Origin: Jimgerdemannia flammicorona
Lineage: Eukaryota > Mucoromycota > Endogonomycetes > Endogonales > Endogonaceae
NCBI GenBank assembly: GCA_003990745.1
Contig: RBNI01004552.1
Span: forward strand, 1-13,853
Direction of reading: 5' to 3'
DNA length: 13,853 nt
Below, piece by piece: positions 1 through 8,458 of the stretch (the stretch's first letter is position 1; each line of letters begins with the position of its first letter). The translations under genes and the position numbers were made by a program. The notes under the pieces were generated by a model that saw only the letters and a list, made by a program, of their open reading frames with translations, did not search any database and was not told the origin of the DNA.

Positions 1-714
1 CCCCCCCCTATACTCTCTCGATAAAAGACCACTTTGTCAAATATCATTTCCACCCACCCACTACTCTGACCACAGATCCCTTCTACCAGACCCACCTTGG
101 GGACCCCAGCCAACCCACCACCTAGTCAGAAGATTCCCCACTAACTCCTCCCACCTCAACAACTTCTCTTATAGCCCTATCTGTCACCCCTCCTCAAAAA
201 CAAAGAGCCAATGTCCAGCCAACCCCACCCACACTGCTATAACCCACCCTACAGTAAGCCATCCATTGCTGACACCTCTCACAAGTCTAGATTCCAAATC
301 CTCCCAGCGACCTCTCTCTCTATCTCATCTCCTTTTGACATCTAGCCAGTCCCCTATAGCTATCCAAAAGTCCCCCAGAACCTCACACTCTCCCAGCCAA
401 TGTTCTGGCATCTGTACAAATCCCCCAGTTTGCCCTACATTATAACACTCCTTACAATCCAGTTGACCACCATCCACTAGATGCCCAGTACAGAAATTTA
501 ACATAACATTTCTCCATAGTATTTGCCACTATACTATCTAGTACTTGGGAGGAAGCCATCTCTTCACTTCAGCACTCCAAGACCAGATTCCTGCTCAGTC
601 CCACTCCTCACCAATCCTCACTGCCTGCCAACTACTTGGCCAAAGGTCCTGGCCAAGTCCCTGCTGGTACTCCACTCCATCACCAATATCAAACTCCATG
701 AGTGGAACTCCCCC
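1..714 (-). pseudogene. LINE ORF2 C-terminal CCHC region, continuation beyond the insertion
   Basis: This is the remainder of the old ORF2 after the nested insertion; it continues off the left edge. Read on the minus strand from 714, the protein resumes with MEFDIGDGVEY, homologous to IKFDIGDGMEC in the inserted copy. It then shows a zf-RVT-like signature: WRNVM, then CKEC (about 455-445) and, further on, EHWLGEC. This gives C-x2-C...H-x4-C, the putative zinc site usual at the C-terminus of many LINE ORF2 proteins. Stops occur where the inserted copy keeps Trp, for example KY*I against KYWV. The coding match to the younger copy continues to about position 20, so the natural end is probably just left of the window. 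Confidence 0.82.
698..714 (+). repeat. Left target-site duplication of the nested LINE
   Basis: ATGAGTGGAACTCCCCC matches the copy at 1575-1591 at 16 of 17 positions; the one difference is C against T. The block between the two copies is foreign to the interrupted ORF2. Confidence 0.88.
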
Positions 715-715
715 A

Positions 716-1425
716 GTAATGTAGAGATGGAATCATATACTGCTGGGTGGTGCTCCTTTAATTAAGTTCGACATTGGTGATGGAATGGAATGCCAAAGGG
801 GACTGGGCCAGGATCTGTGGCCTAGCAGTTGGCAAGGAGTTGGAATTGGCAAAGAGTGGAACTGGCATAGTGTTTGGATCTGGAGTATAGCTGTGAGAAA
901 GTGGATGCCACCAAAGTACTGGGTGGTCTGGTGGTACATGCTGTGGAGGAATGTTATGCTCAACTTTCACTCAGAGCACCTTATTGTAGGGGGTTGCTTC
1001 AATGTGAGGAGTGCCATAATGTAGGGCAGGAGGGGGGTTATGTACAGATGCCTGAATATTGGCTAGGAGAGTGTAAGGTGTTGGGGGATTTTTGGCAGGC
1101 AATTGGGGAATACTTGGGGGTACAGCATAGGAGAGATGAAGTATGGGGGAGGTGGGAGGACTTGAGGGATAGATTGGTAGGGGGGATAGGGAAGGAGTGG
1201 CTTACTTTGGGCTAGACTTTGGCTATTTGGGTAGGACTGGCCAGTCACTGGCTATTTGTTTTTGAGGAGGGGAGTAGGCAGGGCTTGGGGGACTGGTTGT
1301 TGCAGTGGCATAGGCTTATGGAAGACACCTTAACAGGTTGGTGGCTTGGTTGGGGGCTGCAGGGGGGTCAGAGGTGTCACTTAGTAGAGAAAATTTATAG
1401 ACAGAGTGGGGGAGAGTTGGCATAG
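716..1425 (+). pseudogene. ORF2 C-terminal fragment in the nested LINE
   Basis: This is a fragment of LINE ORF2, homologous over its length to the minus-strand protein at 1-714 and 1592-1625. Reading starts right at the insertion point (VM*RWNHILLGG against AI**WDHLLLGE in the old copy). IKFDIGDGMEC, GLGQDLWPSSW and WRNVMLNF follow. A one-base deletion at about 1001-1006 moves the frame before CEECHNVGQ. A TAG at 1213-1215 sits where the old copy keeps Trp. The frame closes with TAG 1423-1425, perhaps the natural stop. The zinc-site His is Tyr here (EYWLGEC against EHWLGEC). With no start codon or RT, it cannot encode a working protein. Confidence 0.85.
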
Positions 1426-1552
1426 TTGGTGAAAGGGTGATCTTTATTTATGAGGAGGTGGGGAGGGGCCCCCCTATGGGGATTGGATAGTGAGTGGTGA
1501 TGATGTATACTTATTCATAGACTGGTAATAAAGGCGAAGTCCAAGTGACTAT

Positions 1553-1575
1553 AAAAAAAAAAAAAAAAAAAAAAA
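1553..1575 (+). other. 3' poly(A) tail of the nested LINE
   Basis: There are 23 uninterrupted A residues directly before the right copy of the target-site duplication. AATAAA at 1527-1532 lies about 20 bases upstream, the right distance for a transcript cleavage signal. The last A could equally be the first base of the duplication. Confidence 0.93.
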
Positions 1576-1591
1576 TGAGTGGAACTTCCCC
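1575..1591 (+). repeat. Right target-site duplication of the nested LINE
   Basis: ATGAGTGGAACTTCCCC follows the A tract directly and repeats the sequence at 698-714 with one C/T difference. Confidence 0.88.
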
Positions 1592-4491
1592 TAGAAGCAG
1601 ATGGTCCCATCACTATATAGCTGGGCCTCACACCCCCTCCCCCTCATTGCCTTGCCAGTGCAGGCTTATCTGGTGTGCTCCATCAACCACTCTCCACTAG
1701 TAGCCCTTATACTGTAACCATTGGCTTCCATTCAGACCCACCAAAGAGAGTAGATCTCCTGAGGACTCCTGGGGGGAGACTCTCATCTCCCACACTTTCT
1801 GCATCAGTGGCACCCAACCTCTGCCCTATAGATCAACAGCTCTCTTCAACCACCAAGCTCACAGGCAGTGTAGTCACTTAGGGAAATTGACAAGGCCTAG
1901 GCCTCCCCTAAGCACTGGTTCCACAAGGGTAACCCAACTGATTTGGGCCCTTCTTCCTGCCCAAATTTAATCCCTAGCCAGTTTTGTCAGCTTTTTCACC
2001 ACCCATGCTGGAAAGTCTAAGTGATATACTACATACCACAGCTTGGGGAACTAGTAAACATTCAGAATTACCACCTGCCCCACCAGGGAGATATGACAAC
2101 CCCCCCAATCCTTTAGAGCCTCTCCCCAAATGACTACCCTCCTCTCTCACCATATCCACAGCAGGACTGATCCATATATAGAGAGGAAGATACCTAGATA
2201 CTGTACCATCTCCTCTATAGGGACAATTGTTCCAATGATGTCCCCTCCCACCAACCCATTCCCCAACACCATCATCTCACACTTATGCTAGTTGAGTTTT
2301 GCCCCAGAGTGTGTCTCATACCATTCCACTGTTTTCTAAAGCACCTCTACATCTGCCACTGATCTGAGTCCAACTATCATATTATCTGCAAAGGCCCCTA
2401 CCTTCCACTCCACACCATATACAGAGAGCCCTGCCATCTTTTGACAGATCCTATCCATCAAAGGTTTCAGGGAAAGGGTATACAGGATAGAAGACAGTGG
2501 GTCTCCTTGAGGAACTCCTCTCCCCAAGGGAAATGCCAAACCCCTGTGACCATTACACATCAGTGCTGCCCTACTCCCCTCCAACAAACTCAACATAGAA
2601 GCCTGAAACTGTGGTGGAACACCAATTCTATCCAGTATTTTACCCAGTCAAACTCGCCAAACACAGTCATAAGCCTTCTCTTGGTCCAAAAAAACCAGTC
2701 TACCATTCAGTCTGCAAGCCCAGGCCCCTTCAATAATGCCATGCACCCAGACAGTCCCATCTCTGATAAGCCTTCTCCCTATAAAGCCCCACTGCTCTTC
2801 ACTCAGTATCTGTTGAGCAACCCTCTGTAGCCTTGCAACAATCACCTTAGTTACCAACTTCTGGTCCATATCCAGAAGTATGATTGGCCTCTAGTTCTTC
2901 CAATCCTCATGCCTGCCCTTGTCTTTGTACAATAGGGCCACCAGCCCCAAGTCCTGCTCACCCACTCATATGCCATTTAGAAGAACATAGTCACAGAGGG
3001 CAGCCATCTTACCCAGCACTCCAGGGACCTTTGCCATCTTCTTCCAGAAGTCCCACAGTAGCCCATCCTCTCCTGGCACCATCCCAAGCTTAGTTGCTGC
3101 CAGGACTCCTTGGATCTCCTCCTCTTGGACTGATAAGATCAAGTCACCCAATCTCTCTACCTGCGGTGGCTCTTACTCCTCCAGTGTGTCACCAATTGCC
3201 TCTTCATCAGCACCCCCTTCTTCCTCACTCTACAGGCCCTGCCATTTCTCCTTCAATATCTCCAGGATCTGTTGCATGCTATGCACCAATTCCCCCTCAG
3301 CATCAAAGACCCCATCCTACTGATGACACACCCTCCTAGCCTTGAGGAGCCTAGACAAATACCTAGTAGGCCTCTCTCCCTCCTCAAGCCCCTGCCACCT
3401 TAGCCTGGCAGCCATCTCTTACATATGAGTCTCTTCCTCCTCTCTTAACACCTGTTACAGTTCCACTACCTCCAATTTTGCCCACTCTACCCTCCAATCT
3501 TCCATCTCATCAGAAGTAAGAAAATCAGTCCACTCTAACTGCAATCTCCTCAGCCTATTTGAGGCATACCATATATACTTCCTCCTCTGTCTCCCAGCCT
3601 CTCTACCAGCTCCTCCCCAATAGACCCTCACAGTCTCCTTCAATCTCATCCAATAGATACCTACAGACAAATCCTCCTACCTCTAGAGACCTGGATATCC
3701 TCCACCCATGAGTCCCACAACCCCTTCTCAGCCAGCAGGGAGGAGTTAAGGCACCAATATCCGAATCCATCTCCATTTCCCCCAAACTGCCCCTGCCCTA
3801 ATAGTCTCTAGTGATTAGATCATGGGCACTACTCCACCTCCAAAGTCTTCCAAACATCAGCACCCCAACATTTAGCTGTCAGAATCCAATCAATTCTCAT
3901 CCCTAAGCCATTCATCTAGTGTGTATAGACCCTAGTGTTGCCCCACTGTATTCTGCTCACATCTCTTAAGGAGCCAAGATTCTCTACCTCCTTCCATGTA
4001 TCTAGACTACCACTTCTCCCACTGGCATTTCTCTCTCCATCAGTTCTATCCAGTTGCAGATCCCAAATCATATTAAAATCACCCCCCAGAATATCAACAC
4101 CTGCCTTCAAGAAAATACCCTCCTCCAGTAGCTCCTTAATCTATGCAATCCTCTCACCTCTAACCACAGGGCAGTAGCAGGAGCTAACTCTCACTGATTC
4201 CCACCCTGTCCGACACCATTCTCCCCAGACCAAATGGTTACCCCAGTTCCTGATTCCCTCTAAGTCTCCTCTACCCTTCTTCATCAGAATTGCCACTTTG
4301 CCAAACCAAGCTGTAGTCCCCCCCCATTCCTTAGTCCACTCTACCTGATCATCCTCATCCTCACACCATACATTCTGCAGTAAAAAGAGATCAGCCTCCA
4401 ATCCTTTGAGCTAAGTAAAAATGTTCCTATGCCTCCCAGCTCCCCTTAACCCATTCATATTCAAAGAGAAAATGTTGGTTGTACTGTTCAT
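1592..4491 (-). pseudogene. LINE ORF2: AP endonuclease and reverse transcriptase, broken
   Basis: ORF2 makes the nick and the cDNA for target-primed reverse transcription. The start is ATG 4489-4491 (MNSTTNIFSLNMNG), 31 bases after the ORF1 stop. Endonuclease signatures in one frame are NMNG near the start, GGDFN (about 4086-4072) and RIDWIL (about 3897-3880). The final catalytic SDH reads SNH at 3811-3819. A frameshift near 3680 leads into the second frame, which stays constant from 3670 to 1592. That frame holds EGERPTRYLSRLLKAR, PGEDGL, the RPIILLD region, GVPQGDPLSS (about 2518-2489) and the catalytic box, which reads FADN instead of FADD (N codon 2381-2383). About fifteen stops break this frame, for example at 2966, 2648 and 2336. 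Most replace Arg, Gln or Trp. The protein is inactive. Confidence 0.87.
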
Positions 4492-4522
4492 AGGAAATAA
4501 TGTTATATAGCAATCCCATCCT

Positions 4523-6476
4523 CTATAACTCTGCATTCAGCTCCTCCTGCACCAAGTCTAAGTCATGTTCTGCAGCTAGTTCCCTTTCTCCAGCCTCCCA
4601 TGCCTCCAACCCTCCTAGAAGTTCCACCATCGCCCCATCTTCTCTCTCCTCAAAATCCTCATGATACTCCGGACAGGCCTCCTGCCAGAGCTGCAAACCA
4701 TGATGCTCTGCCCAACAATAGGCAGCCTGCTCACCAGCGACAACCACTAGCTCTGCCTTCCTCACCTCATCCACCTCATATCCCTCCTCTTCCAGGAATA
4801 TCACAAGAATCTCCCCCTTCAGTGTCTCCACTACTCCTTCTCCTCACAGAATCCATACCCAATGCTCCTCAGGCATTACCCATAGGTCTACTTCTCCCAA
4901 CTCCTCAGCTGCAAGGTTATCCATCACCTTGCTCATCCACAGCAGGTTCCCCACCTCCTTTCCTTTAGGAGTCCCAGGCCGCCCTGCATCCAGTATCATA
5001 GTATCAGCTCCTACATTAGCAGTCTCATCCCACTTCTCCTCTGGGACATCCACCAGCTCATCCTCACCAACTGCCACCACCTGGCCCCCTTTTGCCACAT
5101 CTGGGACCCCAAAGTGAACTCGTGAGCCCTCTGTATCAGTATATCCTCTACCATCCCTCTCTTCCCAACTGGGCCCCTCCTGATAAGTGGGGGAGAAGTG
5201 CCATCCAAATCCTCCTCCCAGACTTCGAAAGTACCATCAGTATAGGGATCCTTGCCCAGCACCTTCCCAGCCCCTTCTTCAGTCACCACCATCTCCTCTC
5301 TTCCTTTGCTAGCCTATATGCTGGCTTCGATGCCTCTAGCCCCCTCAGCCCTGTCCACCTTCCTCTTTGCCTCTCCTTTCATACTCACCAACAGCTCCCT
5401 CTGCCTCTTGTGCCCCTGGGTCTGCTCCCACAACCTCCTGATGTTTTCCATCCACCACCTCCAGATACGTTGAGTCTTCAAACAGCTTCCAGGCTTTTGT
5501 CCTCCTCTCCACAGTACCACTCAGCTCTTCCAGAGCCTCCAATAAGTCCTTCTCCTCCTCTTCACTCTCTTTCACCCTCAACATCTTATAGATAAAAGCC
5601 CCCTACATCAGCACTAAGGACCAGTCACTTGTCTTCTCCATGATCTCCTTCCCTGCCAGTCGAATCCTGATATCGATATCGTCTGTCCTAAATGTAGTCC
5701 CCTCCCACATCTGGAAGCCAATGTCTACCACATCTCCATACTCCACCATCACCTCCTCCACCCTCCTCCTGGTCTCCTCCTTTATAACTGTAGGTACCCC
5801 CCTTACCAGAAGCTACACCACTCTGGAGTCCCACCTCAAGCACTGCACCATGGGGACCACCACTTCCCCAACTATTACACCAGTCTTCAGGGCCTTGTCT
5901 AATGAGTCTGCCTCCTCAAAGCCCACCTCAACCCCTTCCAGACTCTTTAGAAACTTCACTAAGGCTGTCCCAGCCACTTGCTTCAAAATAAGCCCCAGAA
6001 TCATCCTCACCATCACTGCCAAGCCCCAGAAGCACAAGGTGGCTGCAAACTCTAAGATTGATTTCTTGAGTAATGGTGCCACCACCAGTCCCATCACACT
6101 ATCGGCCAGGTCCCCCTTCCTTTTCGGGCCCATCTGCCCAGTCCCTATATCAGCTGTCACATCTGGATTTTTGCCAGATTCTCAGTCATACTACCATCAG
6201 CAGTCCCACCACTACTCCCAGTAGCTACTCCACTTTCTCCACCTCCCACCGATGAATGCCCAGCACCCCCAGCATCCCCCACCTTCTGCTTCCCCTTCCC
6301 TCCTGCCTGTCCACTGCGAGCTCTCATCGGCCAACCTCCAGTCCTCAGCGTGTCCACAAAGCTCCTCCTCTGCTGCCCTCCAGCCCCCCCACCAGTACCG
6401 TCTCTACTGCCCAAGCTGCCCTACCCACTTGAGCCACCGAAGGGCCCTATTCCAAGCCCATACCCTCTCCTGACAT
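4523..6476 (-). pseudogene. LINE ORF1 (gag-like RNA-binding protein), broken
   Basis: LINE ORF1 proteins coat the element RNA in a cytoplasmic particle. The likely start is ATG 6474-6476 (MSGEGMGLE), and the end is TAG 4523-4525 just before ORF2. The reading frame must change several times, for example near the seven-G run at about 6390, near 6157-6160 and again around 5300-5100. In-frame stops also occur. Recognisable parts are a Gly-rich N-terminus with SFVDTLRTGG (about 6360), a segment containing LLVRGVPTVIKEETRRRVEE (about 5800-5740) that resembles the RRM-like fold common in LINE ORF1 proteins, and a very acidic Glu-rich C-terminal third (about 5580-4525). I see no clear CCHC zinc knuckle. 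Assignment rests on position before ORF2 and on the RRM-like segment; the fold is an inference. Confidence 0.62.
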
Positions 6477-6560
6477 GTTGCCAGTTGAAGGCCCCAGGTC
6501 TGCCTGACCTAGTACACATGTTGGTTCACTTGCTGGTTGATATTATCTTAGTACCTTTCT

Positions 6561-8188
6561 CCAATAAATGACTTGAAAGTGTGTTGTAAAAGTGTGTGTA
6601 ACATGAATTGTAGTGGAGAAAGGATGTTGCCCTCTTTCCACTATATCCTTACAGGCACAGCAAACTAACCCAAGATAGAGAAGATAATAATAGAGGAAAG
6701 GGAACTCAGAAGGTTATCTACCAAACCTTGTAATCAGTAAGATAGTAGAGAAAGAAGCTAATCATTTGAAGTTATTATATAAGTCTCTCTAATCTCCTAT
6801 AAATTGGTACTACTAGATACTATTAAGATTCATCTAGTCTTCAATATTTAATATCTCAAGCAATATAATGAAAATGATAATGAACTATTTTTAAACTAAA
6901 CTATAAAACCACCTGCACTTGTTATTATTAATGACTAAGAATATGAAGTTGAATAAATCCTTAACAAATGTGACCACAAGAACTATCCAGAATATCTTAT
7001 CAAATAGAAAGGTTATCTGATCTATAATGCAATATGGGAATCCAAAACCAATCTTCAGAATATTACTAACTTAGTTTAAGAATATGATTCCTTGAACAAT
7101 TAAACCCAAATACTTCAATACCTATCAGTTTCATACTATATATTACCTCTTCCAAATATTGTTAAACATACTCTTATAAGTATTATAAATAAAATTAAAA
7201 ACTCAACAAGTCAAGACAAAAAGAATACCAACTCTCTAGAATAATAGCAAAACTGAAAGCTGGCCTATTCTCTCCATACCACTAGTGGGAAATGAGATAT
7301 AGATATTTAAGGAGATTCTTTAGAGGAAATTCTTTAGCAGTAAATGAAATCAGAATCACTTCTAGCACATGACATCAAATATACTGTGAATCTAATACAT
7401 TAGGCAACTATATTATGAGTATGCCACTTTCTGAGAAAAAAGGATATTACTAGACTTTTGACCATCCAAATGGTATAACAATACTAGACCAAATTAGATA
7501 ACCTTGACAAGGATATCAAAAGCTAAGAAGGGGAGAGTTATAAGTGTACAACCTCTAAGTCACTAAAATTATATATTATTCTCAGAAAAATCTAGAAATT
7601 ATATATAAGATTATGAAGCTGAGTCAAACTGAAGTTACAGAGCACAAAGCTGAGTCAACTTGAAGTCACAAAATATAAAAATTATATAAACAGAATCTTA
7701 TCAATCAGGACTGAAAGTATATATACTAAAAATATAGATATGTTAAAATAGAGAACTATAACAAACCAAATAAATAATTGCAACTCTTGAATATATATAC
7801 AAACATAACTACTGAGATCTACAACTACATCTGTACTGATATTTGAAATGTCATTGTTAACTGAGTTATATCTTTTCTGCCTCTTATAAATATCTATAGC
7901 CTAGTACTCCTCTATTTTATAGAAGTCTGATGGAATGTCCTAAATATACTCAGTAAAGTATACCAAATCAGATAAATCTTAAACTATTACTAGATCAACT
8001 ATCTTTTAGAAGATATAGTTGAATACCACTATAATACAGTGTCACATAGTGGTCGCTGAGTCCTTCAAATATGCCAGATTCTCTTCAAGATATATCTCTT
8101 AGACTAACTCAAGTTGTTATAAGCAAGTTCTTATTGGAGTGCCTTCCCAAGGTCTTATAGTCCTCAAACTTCTTACCTTTAACTGTCT
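6561..8188. other. AT-rich spacer without recognisable genes
   Basis: About 1.6 kb with much higher A+T than either flank and no open frame worth calling on either strand. It contains a 31-bp imperfect tandem duplication at 7616-7677 and many short TATA-like runs, but no tRNA, rRNA or protein signature that I can see. It may be LTR of the right-hand element, ordinary host intergenic DNA, or both. The left boundary is where the LINE leader ends and is uncertain by several tens of bases. Confidence 0.7.
7616..7677. repeat. 31-bp imperfect tandem duplication
   Basis: Two adjacent units begin with AAGCTGAGTCAA at 7616 and 7647. They share most positions in the first two thirds and diverge at the end. 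They lie in the AT-rich spacer. No function is visible. Confidence 0.7.
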
Positions 8189-8245
8189 TGTTATCTCTTA
8201 GATTGCTTGCAAGGAAGTGTATATATTGCACTGAGAGGAACTGAC

Positions 8246-8251
8246 TTTATT
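8246..8251 (-). terminator. AATAAA polyadenylation signal in the putative LTR
   Basis: AATAAA on the minus strand (GAAATAAAGTC context), downstream of the TATA box within the putative LTR. It is the expected 3' processing signal for the element RNA. The motif is short and the surroundings are AT-rich. Confidence 0.35.
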
Positions 8252-8270
8252 TCAGAGGAAATAAGAGAGG

Positions 8271-8278
8271 TATTTATA
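8271..8278 (-). promoter_or_regulatory. TATA box in the putative LTR
   Basis: TATAAATA on the minus strand, about 170 bases inside the putative LTR start and about 20 bases before AATAAA. In the 5' LTR this would drive the element transcript. In a generally AT-rich stretch such a match could be chance. Confidence 0.35.
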
Positions 8279-8353
8279 CAAAATATAATTCAATAGTTGC
8301 TAAGATATAAAGCTAAATATAAATTCCAATAACCAAAATTACTAAGTTCCAAG

Positions 8354-8458
8354 GCTGGCATTATTTGGTATCACAACAAAATGCCAGTGCTGGCATTATC
8401 CAGTATTACATGAGAATACCAGTGCTGGCATTATCTGGTGTAACAAAGAACTTAGAGC
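8354..8458 (-). repeat. Three 35-bp tandem units with a TGCCAG/CTGGCA palindrome
   Basis: Units start with GCTGGCATTAT at 8354, 8389 and 8424, spaced exactly 35 bases apart. On the minus strand each contains TGT-N-AYAC followed by ATAATGCCAGC, so each resembles an LTR start (TGTTACACC, TGTAATACT, TGTGATACC). AATGCCAG-TG-CTGGCATT at 8380-8397 is a perfect 8-bp inverted repeat with a two-base centre. The block overlaps the stop codon of the downstream ORF. Confidence 0.8.

Larger units (their letters stand above)
715..1575 (+). mobile_element. 5'-truncated LINE insertion nested in the older LINE
   Basis: This plus-strand block starts abruptly inside ORF2 and ends in a pure A tract (1553-1575). 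It is flanked by a 17-bp direct repeat matching at 16 positions (698-714 and 1575-1591). Truncated 5' end, A tail and target-site duplication are the hallmarks of target-primed reverse transcription. Removing the block and one repeat copy rejoins the minus-strand ORF2 protein of the older element. The sequence is a related copy of the same ORF2 C-terminus. A non-coding 3' tail of about 125 bases (1426-1552) includes AATAAA at 1527-1532. The unbroken A tract suggests this is the younger of the two copies. Confidence 0.92.
1..6560 (-). mobile_element. Degenerate non-LTR (LINE) retrotransposon, older copy, cut by a nested insertion
   Basis: The minus strand reads as a two-ORF LINE: 5' leader, ORF1 (6476-4523), a 31-base gap, then ORF2 from 4491 past the left edge. 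ORF2 has endonuclease, reverse transcriptase and C-terminal CCHC regions in the usual LINE order. A second LINE fragment at 715-1575 interrupts it. The sense strand is strongly purine-rich, so the printed strand looks C/T-rich. The 5' end is not fixed: composition changes to AT-rich between about 6480 and 6640. The 3' tail lies outside the window. Fungal Tad/L1-like clades have this layout, but I cannot assign a clade by eye. The copy is dead: it has many stops and several frameshifts. Confidence 0.88.
7855..8445 (-). repeat. Probable 3' LTR of the Ty3/Gypsy element, left end unfixed
   Basis: On the minus strand, a block beginning TGTTAC (8445-8440) directly follows the last coding stretch of the Ty3 element. 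It contains TATAAATA (8278-8271) and AATAAA (8251-8246), as expected for U3 promoter and polyadenylation signals of an LTR. The end should read ...CA; minus-strand TAACA occurs at 8189, 8115 and 7855, all possible ends, so the length could be about 260 to 590 bases. No convincing polypurine tract precedes it, and the second LTR is not in the window, so this call rests on position and signals only. Confidence 0.42.

Noticed and set aside
5092..5595. Plus-strand open frame of 167 codons, Pro/Ser/Leu-rich
   Set aside because: It arises from the C/T-rich complement of LINE ORF1; no domain, and low-complexity composition. The same holds for plus-strand frames at 2441-2830, 4600-4968 and 5640-6224.
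6561..8188. Host tRNA or small RNA gene in the AT-rich spacer
   Set aside because: I looked for A/B box-like and T-loop (GTTCRANNC) strings on both strands and saw no convincing pair.
8354..8458. CRISPR-like array
   Set aside because: The units are directly tandem and diverged with no unique spacers of constant length, in a eukaryotic retroelement setting.
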